A DNA stretch of 64,000 bases, taken from contig BSBK01002801.1 in assembly GCA_027943335.1 (NCBI GenBank), positions 124,001-188,000 on the forward strand. The letters run 5' to 3'. Numbering within the stretch: the stretch's first letter is position 1; every line of letters begins with the position of its first letter. The position numbers and the translations under genes are program-made. The notes under the pieces are model-generated. The model did not search any database. It was not told where the DNA came from and worked only from the letters and a program-made list of their open reading frames with translations. Shown here piece after piece: positions 35,481-48,126 of the stretch. Source of the stretch: Chamaecyparis obtusa. Its lineage: Eukaryota > Streptophyta > Pinopsida > Cupressales > Cupressaceae.

Positions 35481-36345
35481 GGATGTAATCATTAATTTGT
35501 TGATGATTCCTATGTATGTTAGATTTAGGTTATTTTGTTACACCGTTGTTATTAGGTTTTCTAAGATACTGTAAACCCTAATTAGGTCAAGTTAGTTTGA
35601 TATAAAATTTGTAAAGATGTCATTATGAATATGCATCATGATGAAGTAGCCACACCAAGGACATCAAGAGATTAGACAAAGGGTTTTTGACAAAAGGGTT
35701 ATGAAAGAAGCATTCAGTTTTTCAAAACACACAAGGCTATCGAGCAAAATAGGACACATACATCACTAAAAAGGTGATATCTATTTGGTATATTATAGAT
35801 CTGAATCAGGAAAGATAGAGTTGCTATTTACATATATATTTATTGTTACCTTTTAACCATTGTAGCAGAATCAAAATCTCTTAACAAAGTGGACTTAACC
35901 ATTCTTATCTAAATCTCTTAACTGAGTACACGCATGTATTGTGTTGTTAAAATCCTTTAACCAGGTAGATCTAGTCGATCTAATTGTTACTCCTAACAGG
36001 GTAAGATCATGAGAAGTGATCACAAAATTTGTAGCCTTAACCGATATACTTGTTTACTGTAGTAGTGAATATTTGTGGGTGTCATCCCCACTGCAATTTT
36101 TACCTTCTTTCAAGGTTTTCTGTGATACCAAAAAATATGTGTCATGAGTATGAATTTTCATGAATGGTTTATTGTTTAGATTACATGCAAATTATATTTT
36201 CATTTACTTGAATGTATGTTTTAGACAATGGATTCAGTAGATTGAATGCTATCTACACTTGCAAAGTTTTTAGTCTTGAAAAGTTTTGAAGGTACTGATT
36301 CACCCCTCCCCTCTTAGTACTTATCTTTCCATGATCCCAAAAAAA
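35481..36345 (+). mobile_element. right part of the split copia LTR
   Basis: It starts with the GGATG duplication (35481-35485). It holds the AAATC(C/T)CTTAAC array at about 38-bp spacing (35874, 35911, 35950), and ends with GATTCACCCCTCCCC, the same LTR-end block as at 5182. No copia primer site follows, so I read it as a solo LTR, joined to 14917-15284 before the gypsy insertion. The exact right end is uncertain by about 15 bp. Confidence 0.7.
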
Positions 36346-38199
36346 ATTTCCCCACCAGTGAATGCATTTTTCCATTTGTCAAACATTTAATTTCATATTT
36401 TTTCTTAATTTTGGAGGGAAAATGATTTTTTTACTTATTTTTCTACGCATGAAGTATGGAATACAAAGGTATTATATTCATGAGACCACCAAGTTTCTTT
36501 AAATGTCATAATTTTAACTTTTAAGATGAACTGCGCTACACAATTCACAACACCACAAGCTTTAAAATTTTCCTACAAAATCTCAAGAGCTTTAGCTCTA
36601 TTTTTTAGAAAGCCTCTCCATGGGACCCCAGCCTTAAAATCCCCTTGACCAAGCTAGAATATCTCAGTACGCTCATGACCAATTCAAAATGAATACTTCC
36701 ACAAAAAATTGCCTTGGACAATTGCACAGTAAAATCAAACCTATTTTGATTTTGAAACAAATCATACTAAGTATTGTTAAATTTTTCAAACCAAACTACT
36801 GTAAATACAATAAATAGAAAACTAGAATAGCATATGAACATATGACATGCTTATTTATCCTTGGAAAACCATCCTACTCGAGGGAAAAACTCATCCACAC
36901 TCAAAAAGTACACCCTTTTATTGAGTTCTCAAAATACAATACAAGGATTTCTCACTTATGATTGAAGACATTAACCTTTCAATCAAAAGCCTCACTACTA
37001 AATATTTGATCATGTACAAGTCATACATATAATAAAGATCTTACACTTGAATATAACATCATCATGAGCTATGCATAAAAGAACTCAAATAACTCACAAT
37101 ATATGAGTAGCTGGATTTCTCTCCCAGCACACAAGCTACTTCTCAGCACCCAAAAAATACAAGCACCCTTACAGCTCTCACATTCATAAGTTTCTCATGA
37201 TACAAACTCATACAGGTTGCTTTAGATAAACACATGTAGAGAAATATTCATGATACTCAGAAAAAAAATAAAGCTCCTCACAAAATAATTATATCTCCTA
37301 TCTTTTGAAGATCCTCATAAAAGTTATCACAAATGAAAATGAATACACAACAATCAAATCTAATAATAGTTGCATGACCACGATAAGTCTTGGAATGGTT
37401 ACAAAACATCATTGTTGATAGAAAGATTAATTGATACATATAATAAGTGAATGAACCATCAAAAACCATTGAGTTTTCATCTTAACCAAAAACAATAGAA
37501 TTAATAAAAATGTGACCAAAGAAAACAACCAATGTTGAGAGAAGTCATAACAATTCCAAGCCACGATGCCAAGTAAGAAAGAATGACAACAAGGAAAAGA
37601 GTGATGACTAGGATAATGAAGCCACAATGGACAAAGTCACATGTACATGATGCCTTCAATGTACATAGCTTTCCATGAAAAAAAAAATAATAATGAGGAT
37701 GAACATATCTCTATCATATCTATAACTTCAACAAATATGTCTATCTTTGGGTTGCCAAAAGTAATTTTGAAAGCTTGAAATTAAGACTAAGGAAGCAAAA
37801 GTTAATGTCATGCAATATAAGAATGGGATCGTCACTCATTGTCCCAACCACACTATAATAGTGGTCTAGTGAACCAAAGATAATTTCTTCACAACTTATC
37901 AAACATAAACATAAATACCATTTTTCATTTCACCATTTTAAAGAATATAGTACTAAGGATTCACAAACTTGCAAACATTAAGGAAAATAAAATTCACCAT
38001 CCATGAGAATAATTTTCCTTGCAAAAACCCCAAGTTTTAGGGATGGAGAAATCCGTGGGCTATTAGAATGGTGATGAGACTTTTCCTTTCAGCCCCTAAT
38101 TGCCACTTGTTGAAGTGGTTAAGGTGGTCATCCCCAAGATGTCCCCCAACAAGGGACAGCCAAAGAAACTTTTTAAAAATGGTTTTCTCGATTTGCAAG

Positions 38200-38425
38200 A
38201 TTTTTTAATAAAATATATATATATAAATTTACAAAGATTTTTATTTTCACAAACTATTGTCAAATGACTAGGATACATTGAAGTTTTCCCCCTCTTCCAA
38301 TCTCTCCATTCATCCACCACCTACCCTCTCTAATCAAGATTTTGAATCCAAGTCACTCCAACCACACCTGAACTACCAACAAATTACAGACCTGCCAATG
38401 AGGAACTAAACCATTCAACCACCCA
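38200..38425 (-). mobile_element. candidate tRNA-derived SINE
   Basis: On the minus strand, TGGTTGAATGG (38411-38421) is the RNA polymerase III A box TGGCCGAGTGG with three C-to-T or G-to-A changes. GGATTCAAAATC (38338-38349) resembles a B box. The spacing of about 70 nt is longer than usual. The unit would end in the A- and T-rich tail near 38200-38225. No target duplication was found. This is tentative. Confidence 0.3.
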
Positions 38426-38933
38426 AGAGTAATGATCCAAGATCTTTAAAATTCGTGTAGAAAATGGATTAGGTAAATGTTCTACCTTAAATAAAGAGCC
38501 ATATAACATTGAAATCAAGGGGGTTTTAACTATTTTTTAAACTTTTGTCAAACTATTATATCATAGCTTCGTTACCTTGATGTTTACAAAATATTTTTTA
38601 TTTCATATAAATTTTTTATAATTATTTTCATCGTCTATTTTACTAAATAAATATATTTATACATTTATATATAATAATTTTAGTACATCTATTAAATAAT
38701 TAGAATTATTTGGTAATTGTTAGTTAATATATTATATCTAGCAAATTAAAAGAAATTTACAATTACTAATATTTTAGTTACATATATTAAATATTTTGGC
38801 TGTGTAACCCAAGTTTATTAGCAAAAAGAAATATTGTTATATTATATGAATATAATTATATACTATTAATTATACAAAATATTCAACTTTATATTATAAA
38901 AATGTATTTAATTAAATATATTAAATAATTAAG

Positions 38934-38938
38934 CTTAT
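38934..38938. repeat. target-site duplication CTTAT, left
   Basis: CTTAT precedes the left LTR and recurs exactly at 60230-60234 after the right LTR end, 21.3 kb away. Confidence 0.93.
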
Positions 38939-39941
38939 TGTATGGTGAAAATGTGACCACACTTCTATGAACCATTACATGCAAGGTTTCTCAAAGGTAA
39001 GGCTTCACAAAGTGGCTCATAGCTCTCTATGCATGGAGTTGCAAGACACTATGATAAAATTGCCCTCAGCTAGAGCTACAGACTTGTGACCTTGCTAGTC
39101 AACCACACAATGAGAGATTCATAAAATTGAAGACTAGGGAAAAAGTGCCAAAATCCCCAAAATGAATCAAATGTGCAAGATGCAAATGAAAATAGTATGA
39201 GTGCAAAATTAATCTATCAAATGACAATGCAAACTAATCTATAAAAGGAAATTACAATGGATTACAAACCCCTAATTAAGCTATGCGAGCTAAATCTATT
39301 GCATAAAAGGAAAATTACTTTAAAATGCCATGATATGCAAACTAATCAAATGAAATGTGAAACTAAATGATGAAAGCAAATGAAAGGAAGAAAGTCTTCA
39401 ATGTCTTTCAAAGGATTCTTCAAAGTAAGCTAGAAAATCTGCAGCATAACATTAGCATAAAACATGATCATATCCAAATGAAGGAGAGAGCTCTCCTTTT
39501 ATAAGAAATGAGGTGAAATAGACCATTGAGATTAAGAGGCAAAAGCCTTAATCAATGGTGGAAAAAAAATGGAAGCTTGATCCTTGTGCACAAATATCCT
39601 CCAATGAGAAAATAGGAATTGACTTTTGTGTCCATAAGAGACAAAAAGTACTTTTTTCCCTTTTTATAAAATAAGAATGATGTTTTATTTGTGCAACTTA
39701 GGATAAGAGGAAAAGTGGGGCTTTTATTTAATAAAAGGGGAGGAAATATTTATTTTAATTAAATAAAGACTTTAGGATAAGATGGTTAGCCCATGAAAAA
39801 TAATCAAAAATGATGAAATTAGGATTTGATCAAGAAATTGATAGTGTTGAAAAATATTGATTATTGATAAAACTGATTCAGAGATAAATAAATCAAATAA
39901 ATGGGGCCCAAAGTCTAGGTGACCATTTTTTGGTGCATACA
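38939..39941 (-). repeat. 3' LTR of the outer element
   Basis: The ends are TGTATG (38939) and CATACA (39941), so both strands start TGTATG. The sequence matches the split right copy nearly base for base. The uninterrupted string CTGCAGCATAACATTAGC near 39440 shows where the inner element entered the other copy. Confidence 0.95.
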
Positions 39942-39994
39942 TTTTCCCCTCTTTGACTAATGTGTGATCGATTTGGGAACACATGTAGTCAAAG
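39942..39994 (-). promoter_or_regulatory. polypurine tract with foot hairpin (outer element)
   Basis: On the minus strand CTTTGACT pairs with AGTCAAAG (8 pairs) and ATGTGT with ACACAT (6 pairs) around a 13-nt loop. AGAGGGGAAAA and the LTR start TGTATGCACC follow directly. Confidence 0.85.
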
Positions 39995-40116
39995 AAGAAT
40001 TGAAATGTGAGATCAATCTGGGATCACAAAACAACTCAGATGTGAGGTCGATTTGGGATCACACCTAGACAAACATAGACAAAGGATTCTGGACATGAGG
40101 TCGATTCGGGATCACA
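39962..40116 (-). repeat. four TGTGA...TCACA imperfect palindromes
   Basis: Copies of TGTGAGGTCGATTTGGGATC-type sequence lie at 39963-39983, 40006-40028, 40041-40063 and 40094-40116. Each has TGTGA and TCACA arms (the last and first are degenerate). The first copy forms the loop side of the polypurine-tract hairpin. Confidence 0.75.
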
Positions 40117-42862
40117 TTCAAAGTAAGAGATGAGAATCTCAAATTTGAGAAAAAGCTCATAGAAAAGATGTTTGAATCAGGAAAATCAAGAGAATCAGGG
40201 ATGGGAATCCCATAGGTACTGCCCCCTCGGAATCAAAATTGAAATCAGATAGAGGTGAACAGCAAATCGATAAAAGATGATCAAATCGAAATGAAATCAT
40301 AATCGAAGATAAATGATAATAGGATAACCATTAGGCAATGAAACATGCCCCAAGGAGGAAGTAGAAGAATAGAAATAGAAGACTAGAAATAGAGCGAATG
40401 AAAGACTAGAAAATTTGAGAGACATGGAAGGAAGAAATTTCATCAAAGATCAGATAATTATGCCTCAAATGGTTAGTCAACTGTGTAGAAGAAGAAAAAT
40501 TTTGAAACATGATTTTGACTAGAAAAATGACCTCGAATTTCAATTTTGAGTCTGAAAATGGATCCAAGATGTCGAAATTAGCTAGGGGTGCAATTTTCAT
40601 GTAATTCTGAAGTGTTCTGAAAATTAGGTCAAAAAGTCAAAATGCTATAAAAGGGGTGAAAAGTGTCATAGAAAAGGATGTGAGATGAAAGATAAGAAGT
40701 GAAAGACATGATCGAGAGGAAGTGGAAGGTGAGCGCAGTTGACCAATAGGTCCACGTAAGATGAAAAGGAGAGCTCTTTCCATATGCAAAGTGCAAAACT
40801 AAACTAGCATGAACCTAAAATGCAAGCTACTATGAAAAGTGGTTGACTTGCAAGGTCACAACGCTAATAGATATCTAATTATCATCATCGAGTGTTATTG
40901 GTAGCATCATCAGATCATACAATGCACACTAGCATAACTATGTGAATATGAATATGATCTTTATCAGATAGAAATGTGGAAATCTCACCTAGGCATCAAA
41001 GACATGTAGGTCAAGATGACTAGTGCAATGAGATCACCTAAGTTTGATATGGCAAGATTATGCTTGTATCAAGACACATGAAAGTTAGGATAACTAGAAG
41101 CATGCACTCACTAAAACAGTCAAGGACAATACCTTGTTAATCCATAGTGTTAAGTAAGACCAACATAAATGCTCATGACAGTTAGGACCAACAAAATATA
41201 CCCACAAGTAGATAAAGAAATAAAACATGTTCTCATACTCTCAGTCTTCTAGCTATGCATCATTGAAAACTTCTCAGGGAGAGACCACTCATCAAAGAAA
41301 TCCTCATAGACAACACACAGAAAAATAAAGTCAACATATCTCAATGAGTTGATTGTTTAAGTGCGTGTGTGTTGGTCATAGAGTCAAACTCTGAGCATCA
41401 CATCTGCTTAGTGAGAAATATCACATTACACTTGGACTATTAGGTAAGACATCTGATAAGTGTTTAAGAAACACTCGACGCAAGGGTAGTGTTGAGAAAC
41501 ATTGTTGGGGTGGTGTTGAAAAACACCTAATTGTGAAATGCCCCAAGAGACAAACGCACCTAAAGGACCTATGCAAACAGTTATGCCCCCTAGACAAAGG
41601 TAAAGACCAATTATAGACTAAGCCAAATAAGGTCAAGGTATGATGGAGAAAGGCTCAGTGTCAAGGACACATGCTAATAAATAGGAGTGCAAAGGCCTCA
41701 AGTAGCGCCTATTTCCAAGTTTTCACCACTTGAATTTTTATTGCAATTTTTCTCTTTTTTTTTTTTGTATTTTTGCTACCAAGGCGCCTGTTTCCAGGTT
41801 TTCACCAAGGCACTTTTTCTATTTTTTTGAATTATTGCATTTTTTATTTTTTTTTAATTTTTTCAGGACTTTTTATACTTTTTAGGATTTTTGACAATAT
41901 ATCATTTTTTGGAGATTTTTTCAGGATCATATATGAATTTTTTTGGTATTTTTTCAAGATCATAAAATATGTACAAAGGATACCCCCAGACAAAATGGGC
42001 ATCAAACTCTTTAAGCAAGATCACATCGTGCAGTCCCAATGTCAAGCAAGGTGGAGAACAAGAGGGATGAGCCAGCTAGTGGAAGAGATGGAGGAAAGGA
42101 GAACGAAGGAGAATGGAGGGAAGAAATCCTCAAAGGAAAACTCTTCAAGAGTACCCAAGCTAGGGAAAAATTGTCATGAAGAGCATATTTGAACAAGCAA
42201 TGAAAGGCCAGCATGGGATAAGCCACAAAAGCGCAATGTAAGAGCATGAAAGGATGCAGTCCAAAGAGGGTAGATATGTCAAGAGACTTCATAGCATCGT
42301 ATTTTACTCTTTTTATTAGATCAAGACCAAGGGGGAAAAAGATAGCGAAAGGCTAGAATGAAGAGAGAAAAATAGATATGAAGGCTAAAAATGAAAGGAA
42401 TGAAAGCAAGATCATCATAAGATAGCTCACAAGATAGCCAAATGTTCATGTATAAATCAACATTGTTAAGATCAACATTGCCAAGATCAAAGATGGAAGA
42501 TGGAATGGATGAAACATGTAGAAGAACTACGCATGATGCTTGATTGCTAGGTTTTCATCATGGTACTTATCCTAAGTGCCACAAAGGATTTTTCACCATA
42601 GGATGAATTTATTTCTCTTTACTTTTGCTACCAAGGTGCCTGTTTCCAAGTTTTCACCATGGCACATTTTCAATTTTTTCATTTTTCATTTTATTTTTTA
42701 TTTTTTGAATTTTTCTATTTTTTGAATTTTTTGGAAGAAGGCAAGCTTTTTAGATAATGATCCTTGAAAGGATAAACCATGATATGCCAAGGATCCAAAC
42801 TGATATGCTCAAATATGCTGATAGGGAAAAGAAAATGGAAGAGAAAAATAGAGGATAAGACT
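40117..42862 (-). other. 3' untranslated region of the outer element
   Basis: The region is non-coding. It holds two full copies (41771-41815, 42624-42665) and two partial copies (41702-41732, 42546-42598) of a module with CCTGGAAACAGG between GCCTTGGT repeats (element strand). From 42292 to 42011 the sequence is homologous to 55265-55546 of the inner element, but the integrase end found there is absent here. Plus-strand open frames in this region are shadows of homopolymer-rich sequence. Confidence 0.7.
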
Positions 42863-45475
42863 TTATGTAAAGCGAGTGAGGTTGGAAGATGGGAGGAATA
42901 GGATAATGATGAAAAATGATAGAAGGTAGAAGAATAATGAATGGAAGGATTTTGAAAGGGTAGATGGAAAAGAAGGCAAGATCAACATCAACACACACCT
43001 TGAAGGGTGGTGAGAGGATGAAGGAAACTTGAATGAAGGAAGATGTGAAGGAATATGGTGAATATTTAGTAGAGGTTGCAGTTTAGGTGCATGGAATGGA
43101 AGAATATTTTTGGAAGAAGATAAAGTGGAAGCCTTTGGAAGCTTGAATGTCAACTTCACTTTTTGTTCAATATTAGACTCTTTCAAGAGAGACTTTGGAA
43201 TCCATATAGTCATAGGCTTTTTATTTCTTTTTGATGATTTAGAGAGAATATCTTCAATGATAGATTTTGGAACCCATACTTGTCTTGTAGTTTTCTTCTT
43301 AGATATCTCTTTTGACTTTATGCCTCCATGTCGATTCGAGTAGACATGGTGATCTTCTTTTTTTGATGGATTCTTGTATTGCTTTTTTTTCTTGTATTGA
43401 ACATTCAAGTGACTTCCAAAAGACTTGGGACTTGTGGAAGAAGAAGGAAGATATGATTGGTTTAGATGGATAGGTGGATGAAAAGGATTCAAGGGTATGC
43501 ATCTATGTTGATCTTGAGGAAAGATAGGAGATGGAGGGACATAAGGACCCAAGATGGATGATGAATTAGGAGAGTTAGGAGGGGAAAGTGAAGGGACATA
43601 AGGACCCAATATGGAAGGTAGACGTGAAGTCCTTAGCAATGGTGGAAGAGGTCCAAGGATGGAAGTGGAAGACACAAAAGAATAATCAATAAGTTCATCA
43701 GCATCTATATCACAACCAAGGATATCAGCATCTTTAGAGTGAGCATTAGAATTTTCAACAGGATCCTAGACATCTTGAATAGGAGTAGTTTATTTGATAG
43801 GATCATTCAAAGCTTGCGAAGACTTAGGAAGAGTAGAAAGCGGAAGTGAACATGGAGTGATAGAACAAGAAGATGGAAGGCTTTGATCTTGACAAGGATC
43901 TTTGGATAGCACAAGCGTAGAATTTTTCTCTTGATTTTCAATAGGCTTATCATTGGAAGTAACAACATCATTTTCAATAACCTTAATGTAAGTCTCATCT
44001 TTGGAGAGCACAAGTGTGGTAAGGTTATTTTGATTATCAATAAGCTCAATGGTGTAAGTAGTAACTTGATCTTGCTTAGAGGAAGAATTAAGACATGGTG
44101 GAATGAATGAGGAAGGGCGTAAAGGATCAAAAGAACTATGAAATGGATAAGAGACATCATGAAAAGAATTGGATGACATGGAAGGTTCTTGATCTTGATC
44201 TTTCTTTATGTTCTTTTCTTTATCATTTTTAGAGTCCTCTTGACATGGAGCCACTTCTAAGGACAAGGAAGCATGTTGGAATTGTATGGAAGACTTTGGA
44301 AGAGATAGTGAAGGACCAGTTGAAGTAGCATATAAAGGCTTAGGCTCTTTAGGTTTAGCATTATTGAAAGTATTTGCATCCAAGTGAAGGTTAGCTTGAG
44401 TATCTTTAAGAGGTGGCCCTTGAGAATAACTATAAGGAACCACATGAAAAGCATTAGGATTTGAATTGGATGAAGTATTTATGAAAGATTTGGAAGACTT
44501 AGCGACTTTAGGAGATGTAAGGGTATTGGAGGAAGTAGAGGAGGGAAGGGAACCATCACAAGACAAAGGTTTAGCATTAACATGATCTTTCTTGAGAGTG
44601 AGATCTTTATTTTCAGCATGAGAGTTCTTAGAGGAGAAATGCTCATAGTATCTACATTTATAATTAGCATGAAAAGCTTTCTCTTCCTCAATAGAAGTAG
44701 ATGTATCATATTGTTCACAACAAATATCATATTCTCTTTCAAAATCAGAATAATATGGATCCCCATCACAATCTACCCAATAAGATGACCCTATAGTAAT
44801 CCTAAGCACACAATGAGGAGGACTCTTAGGAATAGAAGCATCATAGGTATGGCTAAAATATCCATCATCATAGTCATCATAGTCATCATAGGTGGGTGTG
44901 TCACTCTTTGTGGAAGAGGAATCATAAGGACTATCACGTTGCTCTTTATGGTATGTCTTCTGAAGAGAAGGAAGATTCTTAGTAGAAGTAGAAGAGGAAC
45001 AAGATTGTGGAGAAGAGGAAGGTGAAGACCAAGTGGAAGAAGAAGACTTGGATAATAAGGAATTTGAATAATGTTTAGAAGAGTCATGATAAGATTTGGA
45101 AGATGAAGAATGTGAACAATGTTTAGAAGAATCATGATAAGACTTAAAAGATGAAGAATGAGAATGATGTCTGGAAGAGTCATGATAAGACTTGGAAGAT
45201 GAGGAAGAATGAGAAAACTTAGATGATGAAGAATGTTTAGAAGAAGGAGGTTGTGATATGATCATGTCTATGATCCTAGCAAAGGCATCCGATTTAATCA
45301 TCTTTTCTTTTATTTTTGCTATAAGTTTGTCACCCATGAGATATTTGGAAGGACTATTGGAGGAATAAAGATACTCTTCAAATTGAGCAATGAGTTCAAG
45401 ATCATCTATTCTCAAGAGAGGTTCCTTAACAAGATAGTTGAAATTCATGGTTCTAGAAAAGGAGGAATCAATCAT
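42863..45475 (-). pseudogene. long Ser/Pro-rich reading frame of unknown function, outer copy
   Basis: One continuous frame of 871 codons runs from ATG 45475 to 42863 with only two internal stops (43790-43792 and about 11 codons further). In order it has a folded-looking N-terminus (residues 1-75, FNYLVKEPLLRIDDLELIAQF), three 16-residue KSYHDSS repeats (45040-45215 in DNA), an Asp/Tyr block (DDYDDYDDGYF), a conserved block IPKSPPHCVLRITIG / YWVDCDGDPY, and long Ser/Pro/Asn/Lys-rich stretches. These are followed by LPSILGPYVP repeats, a basic KKKKQYKNPSKK segment, paired QVWVPKSIIEDIL / IWIPKSLLKES blocks and a hydrophobic C-terminal ~45 residues that could be a membrane segment. It aligns colinearly with 52475-54733. 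I recognise no protein family. No gag, zinc knuckle or enzyme motif is present. Confidence 0.8.
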
Positions 45476-48107
45476 GGAAGAAATGAATAAAAGAGATGAA
45501 TAGAAGAGTGTAGACTAGATAATAAGAGGAAAAGAATCAAGAAGAAGAAGAAGAATTTCCCATGGGAATAGAAGACTTCAGAAGAACATGGGAGATAGAG
45601 AAGAAAGAAGAAGACTAAAATTCATCTTGTGCAATTGATACCGTAACGTTCATTGAGATGTTGAGCAACATGACAGCACCTAGGATCTAACAATTGGAGG
45701 TCATTTCCCTTGACTAACTTGGTATCTTGTTGTAACTAATATGAAAGAAAGAAACTCTAGGTGATAAGCCAATCTCTTAAAGTGCCAATGTCAACCTAGG
45801 ATAATTAAGATTCTCTATTGTCCAAAGAGAAAATGAAAAGATAGAAAATAAAAGGGCTTTACCAACACTGTCAAAGAGGTGCTTTAAATCAAAGGATGAA
45901 TATCCTTGCACTTTTGAATCAGGAGGTTGGACTAGGCCAAAATTCAATTGAAATTGAGATAGATGAAAAATGATGATTTGGACAATAAGAGGACCAAAAT
46001 TCCCCAAGGGTGTAATCAACAATTCTAAAGACAAACTTTTCACTAGGAATAACTTTTCAACTTGACAAATTATTTTCAAGATAACCTTGAAAATCAATTG
46101 AAATGGTCCCTAGAAGGCTAGAATAAAAAATTTGCAGTCAACACAGGCCTCTAATAGCAAGGTCAGATAACCTACTCAAAGGTCAAGTCATATGAAAAGG
46201 CAACTTAATGACTAAAACTAAGAATACTGTTGAAAACTTTCAGGTGATAGACTCTAGGCAAACCCGGTGATACACCTAAGACTGGGCGACACTTCTCCTT
46301 CTGATAGGCGATAGACCATCTAACTATCAAGCAACAGAATCCAGGTAGTGTGGGTGACATAGTGCAAAATAATATGTCGCGTGATATTTCTGACAAGTGC
46401 AGGCGATACTGATGTTGATCTTGACCAATTTGTGCAAATTTTGAGTTTTGAAGGTCTGATTTCAAGTTTCTGAATCTGAGGGTGAAATTTTTTTATTTCA
46501 ATCACAATTTTAATAGCATTTGGATAGGTTTGCAAATAGTAGGGGATCGAACATGTCTCCAAACATTTGAAACAAGGGCAAAAGCAACCTTGCCAAGACA
46601 AACACTTGTGATATCAAAATTGAAAAAGCACCTTATGAATGCTACCAATTATTTGTATGTGAGAACATTTACACTAGTATCACACAATCGAAAACACTTA
46701 AAGCAATTTTTACCTATAAGACAAGGCTCAATACTTACCAACTTAGCCCACAACTTGATGTCCCCTTGCCTCACACCAAGTGGTTTCCCACAAGAGATAT
46801 TGGCTTTGTCGTGGAAGTGTCAAATAACACAACCAAAAGAACACATATGGTGAGTATCTTGGGGTGATCCGGGTTAGTCCACTTGGATCAATCCTTGCAC
46901 TAAGAAGATAAGTGACTAAATAAAGGTGTCTTCTAACCTATGGTTCTTAGTAAGGGCTTCCATTCATAACACCCCTCTTGCTCCTCATAAAGGACTAGGA
47001 CCTCACGACCTTAAGAGTACCTTAAGCATTCTTGCTCAATGTTTTCCCCATGGTCACAATCCCATGAGCTACTCACATCAAGCGAAGACAAGTGTTATGT
47101 CTACCAAGGTTTTTAGTGTCTGAGGTAGCCTTGAGATTATAGTGAGTTGAAATAGCCGACAAAAAGCTTGTCTCCACTTAGGTTGTTCCTTTTGATTGCT
47201 CAAGAGCAGGCCCGCTAAAGGATTCCTATACTAAACAAAGAGTGCATTAACTCTTGAGGTTCAAGGTTTTTGGTTCACCACAAGGGTGAAGAGCATACTC
47301 CCCTATCTCAAAAATCTCTCCCAAACACACCAAGCAAATTCAATTACCCCCTTGCTTTCAAAATCCACAAGGGTGAAGAGCATACTCTCCTAACACCTCA
47401 AAATTCCTACAACAAGGTATTAAGTGCCTATGAAATGAAAAAACTAGTATATGCCACACTCAATAAAGAAAGCAATTAAACAAGCACTAGATTTGGTTTT
47501 TATGCTTAGGGTAGCCCTGCAAAAACCGTTAGAAGCCCTTTTTGACATGCATTCTTTTGGAAAATTTCAAGCAATGGGAGCACCTACAAAACAACTTGTT
47601 AGACCAACAAGAGGCTAGGAAAACCCAAAATCTAACAATGGTTAGCACATGAAAAATTAGATAATCTATAAAAATAACTGATCAAATGACAAAATTTAAA
47701 AATAAAACCATCATACTTTGATATATCACACTTTGATATTCGATACCATTTGCAAAAATTTAAAAAAAAATAAGTGTTCATTGTCGGGTACAGATGATAG
47801 TACATACACTAGAATCACGTGACATAATTTCATGTACCCGAGTGATACTTATCAGTCTAGGTGATACTCTACAAAACAGTCAGGCAATACTTCACATGAT
47901 GCCAGGCGATAGACCAAAATACAGACGAGCGATTCTTCCTCTGCGCGAAGTGTCGTACCCGTATACTGAGAACTGTCACATGATAATCTTGAGAAGTGTC
48001 AAGTGATATTCTGAGATAGAAAGTAGAGAATGCAAAATATGTGTAAATTAATCTGAAAAATCACAAAAATGCAACAAATCTAAAGGACAAAGTCTATCTA
48101 CTCTGCA
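45476..48107 (-). promoter_or_regulatory. 5' leader of the outer element
   Basis: This is 2.65 kb of non-coding sequence, the same length as the inner element's leader. It holds two clusters of a short motif (TATC(G/A)CCTG on the element strand) at 46240-46412 and 47787-48012. A segment at 46843-46910 resembles part of the Tat-type leader at 31490-31580. A duplicated CACAAGGGTGAAGAGCATACTC lies at 47278 and 47368. Confidence 0.7.
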
Positions 48108-48122
48108 CCACGGTGGGCGCCA
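48108..48122 (-). promoter_or_regulatory. primer-binding site of the outer element
   Basis: On the minus strand, TGGCGCCCACCGTGG follows the LTR end by 4 bases. The same 15-mer lies 3' of the inner element's 5' LTR, so both use the same primer. Confidence 0.85.
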
Positions 48123-48126
48123 AAAA

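Larger units (their letters stand above)
36346..38938. other. non-coding stretch with a possible SINE
   Basis: No coding frame is supported; minus-strand frames at 37278-37627 match nothing I know. A (TA)n run lies at 38213-38225. At 38200-38425 the minus strand has features of a tRNA-derived SINE (listed separately). From 38520 to 38938 the DNA is very AT-rich and is the target of the next LTR element. Confidence 0.5.

Noticed and set aside
37278..37627. Minus-strand frames that could be a host exon
   Set aside because: Two overlapping short frames, no conserved blocks, no splice context that I can support.
41773..42192. Open frame of 139 codons on the plus strand with a Phe-rich start
   Set aside because: It lies on the antisense strand of the outer element's 3' region and is built from homopolymer T runs. 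The matching region of the inner element does not keep the frame.
42863..45475. Ser/Pro-rich frame as an envelope-like gene
   Set aside because: The hydrophobic C-terminus invites this idea, but there is no signal peptide, no cleavage site and no position after integrase. I keep the function as unknown.
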